Assembly: GCA_002256055.1 (NCBI GenBank)
Contig: NKIE01000192.1
Location: 1 to 5,911 of the forward strand
DNA length: 5,911 bases
Origin: Pseudomonas sp. PGPPP3
GTDB lineage: Bacteria; Pseudomonadota; Gammaproteobacteria; Pseudomonadales; Pseudomonadaceae
Reading direction: 5' to 3'
The notes beneath the pieces are model-generated. The model ran no database searches. It was not told the DNA's origin and saw only the letters and a program-made list of their open reading frames with translations. The translations under genes and the position numbers were made by a program. Within the stretch, counting starts at the first letter, position 1. The number at the start of each line of letters is the position of its first letter. Of the stretch, positions 5,796 through 5,911 are shown piece after piece.

Positions 5796-5911
5796 TCAAA
5801 GCCAACGCAAGCGACGGAACAGCCACCACTGGCCACAGGTCAGCCCCACCATTAAGAGACACACCACGACAAAGCCGTAAGCGTGCTCGGCGCCAGGAAT
5901 ACCGCCGACAT
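5796..5911 (-). CDS. cmaX: CmaX, CorA/ZntB-type metal transporter, C-terminal end only
   Basis: Only the last 37 residues are present; the gene enters from the right edge. The visible start, VGGIPG, follows a codon ending in AT that is compatible with Asn. This fits the N-V-G-G-I-P-G loop after the first membrane helix in ZntB-like members of the CorA family. One hydrophobic helix follows (HAYGFVVVCLLMVGLTCGQWWLF) and then a short basic tail, RRLRWL, as expected for the second, C-terminal helix with its end in the cytoplasm. Family members move divalent cations such as Mg2+ or Zn2+ across the inner membrane; the substrate cannot be told from this fragment. The position before crfX-cmpX-sigX supports the name. 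The gap to crfX is 53 bases and holds no T-run terminator. Confidence 0.8.
   Translation of the reverse strand, partial: VGGIPGAEHAYGFVVVCLLMVGLTCGQWWLFRRLRWL

Overview
The window looks like a piece of a Pseudomonas chromosome, most likely from the P. fluorescens group. It is about 5.9 kb of GC-rich DNA whose gene order matches, from memory, the well-known P. aeruginosa segment nasA-cobA / oprF-sigX-cmpX-crfX-cmaX. The protein sequences agree with those families: an OprF with the four-cysteine hinge, a SigX-type ECF sigma factor and a MscS-like CmpX. No phage, insertion sequence, CRISPR array, tRNA or rRNA is visible.

Left part (1-2707, plus strand): the C-terminal three quarters of the assimilatory nitrate reductase NasA, cut by the window start, is followed after 10 bases by cobA (uroporphyrinogen-III C-methyltransferase). 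The two form a nitrate assimilation unit. NasA makes nitrite. CobA makes precorrin-2, the precursor of the siroheme needed by the nitrite reductase that is probably encoded upstream, outside the window. Two hairpin terminators (2736-2796) end this unit; the second also works in the opposite direction and ends oprF.

Right part (2837-5911, minus strand, read from right to left): the 3' end of cmaX (CorA/ZntB-type transporter), then crfX (small protein of unknown function), cmpX (MscS-like membrane protein), sigX (ECF sigma factor) and oprF (major OmpA-type porin). This is an envelope-homeostasis cluster in which SigX drives the gene for the main outer-membrane protein. The oprF leader holds an extended -10 sigma-70-type promoter, an overlapping ECF-type promoter and a 9-bp stem-loop close to the predicted 5' end of the mRNA. 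A second copy of the ECF-type bipartite motif (GTGA..-N15/16-CGTCT) lies just after the cmaX stop, in front of crfX. This suggests that SigX may also drive its own operon.

No undescribed system was found: every gene belongs to a known Pseudomonas family. The observations most worth checking are regulatory: the paired ECF motifs, the oprF 5' stem-loop and the forced TTG start of sigX with no visible Shine-Dalgarno sequence.
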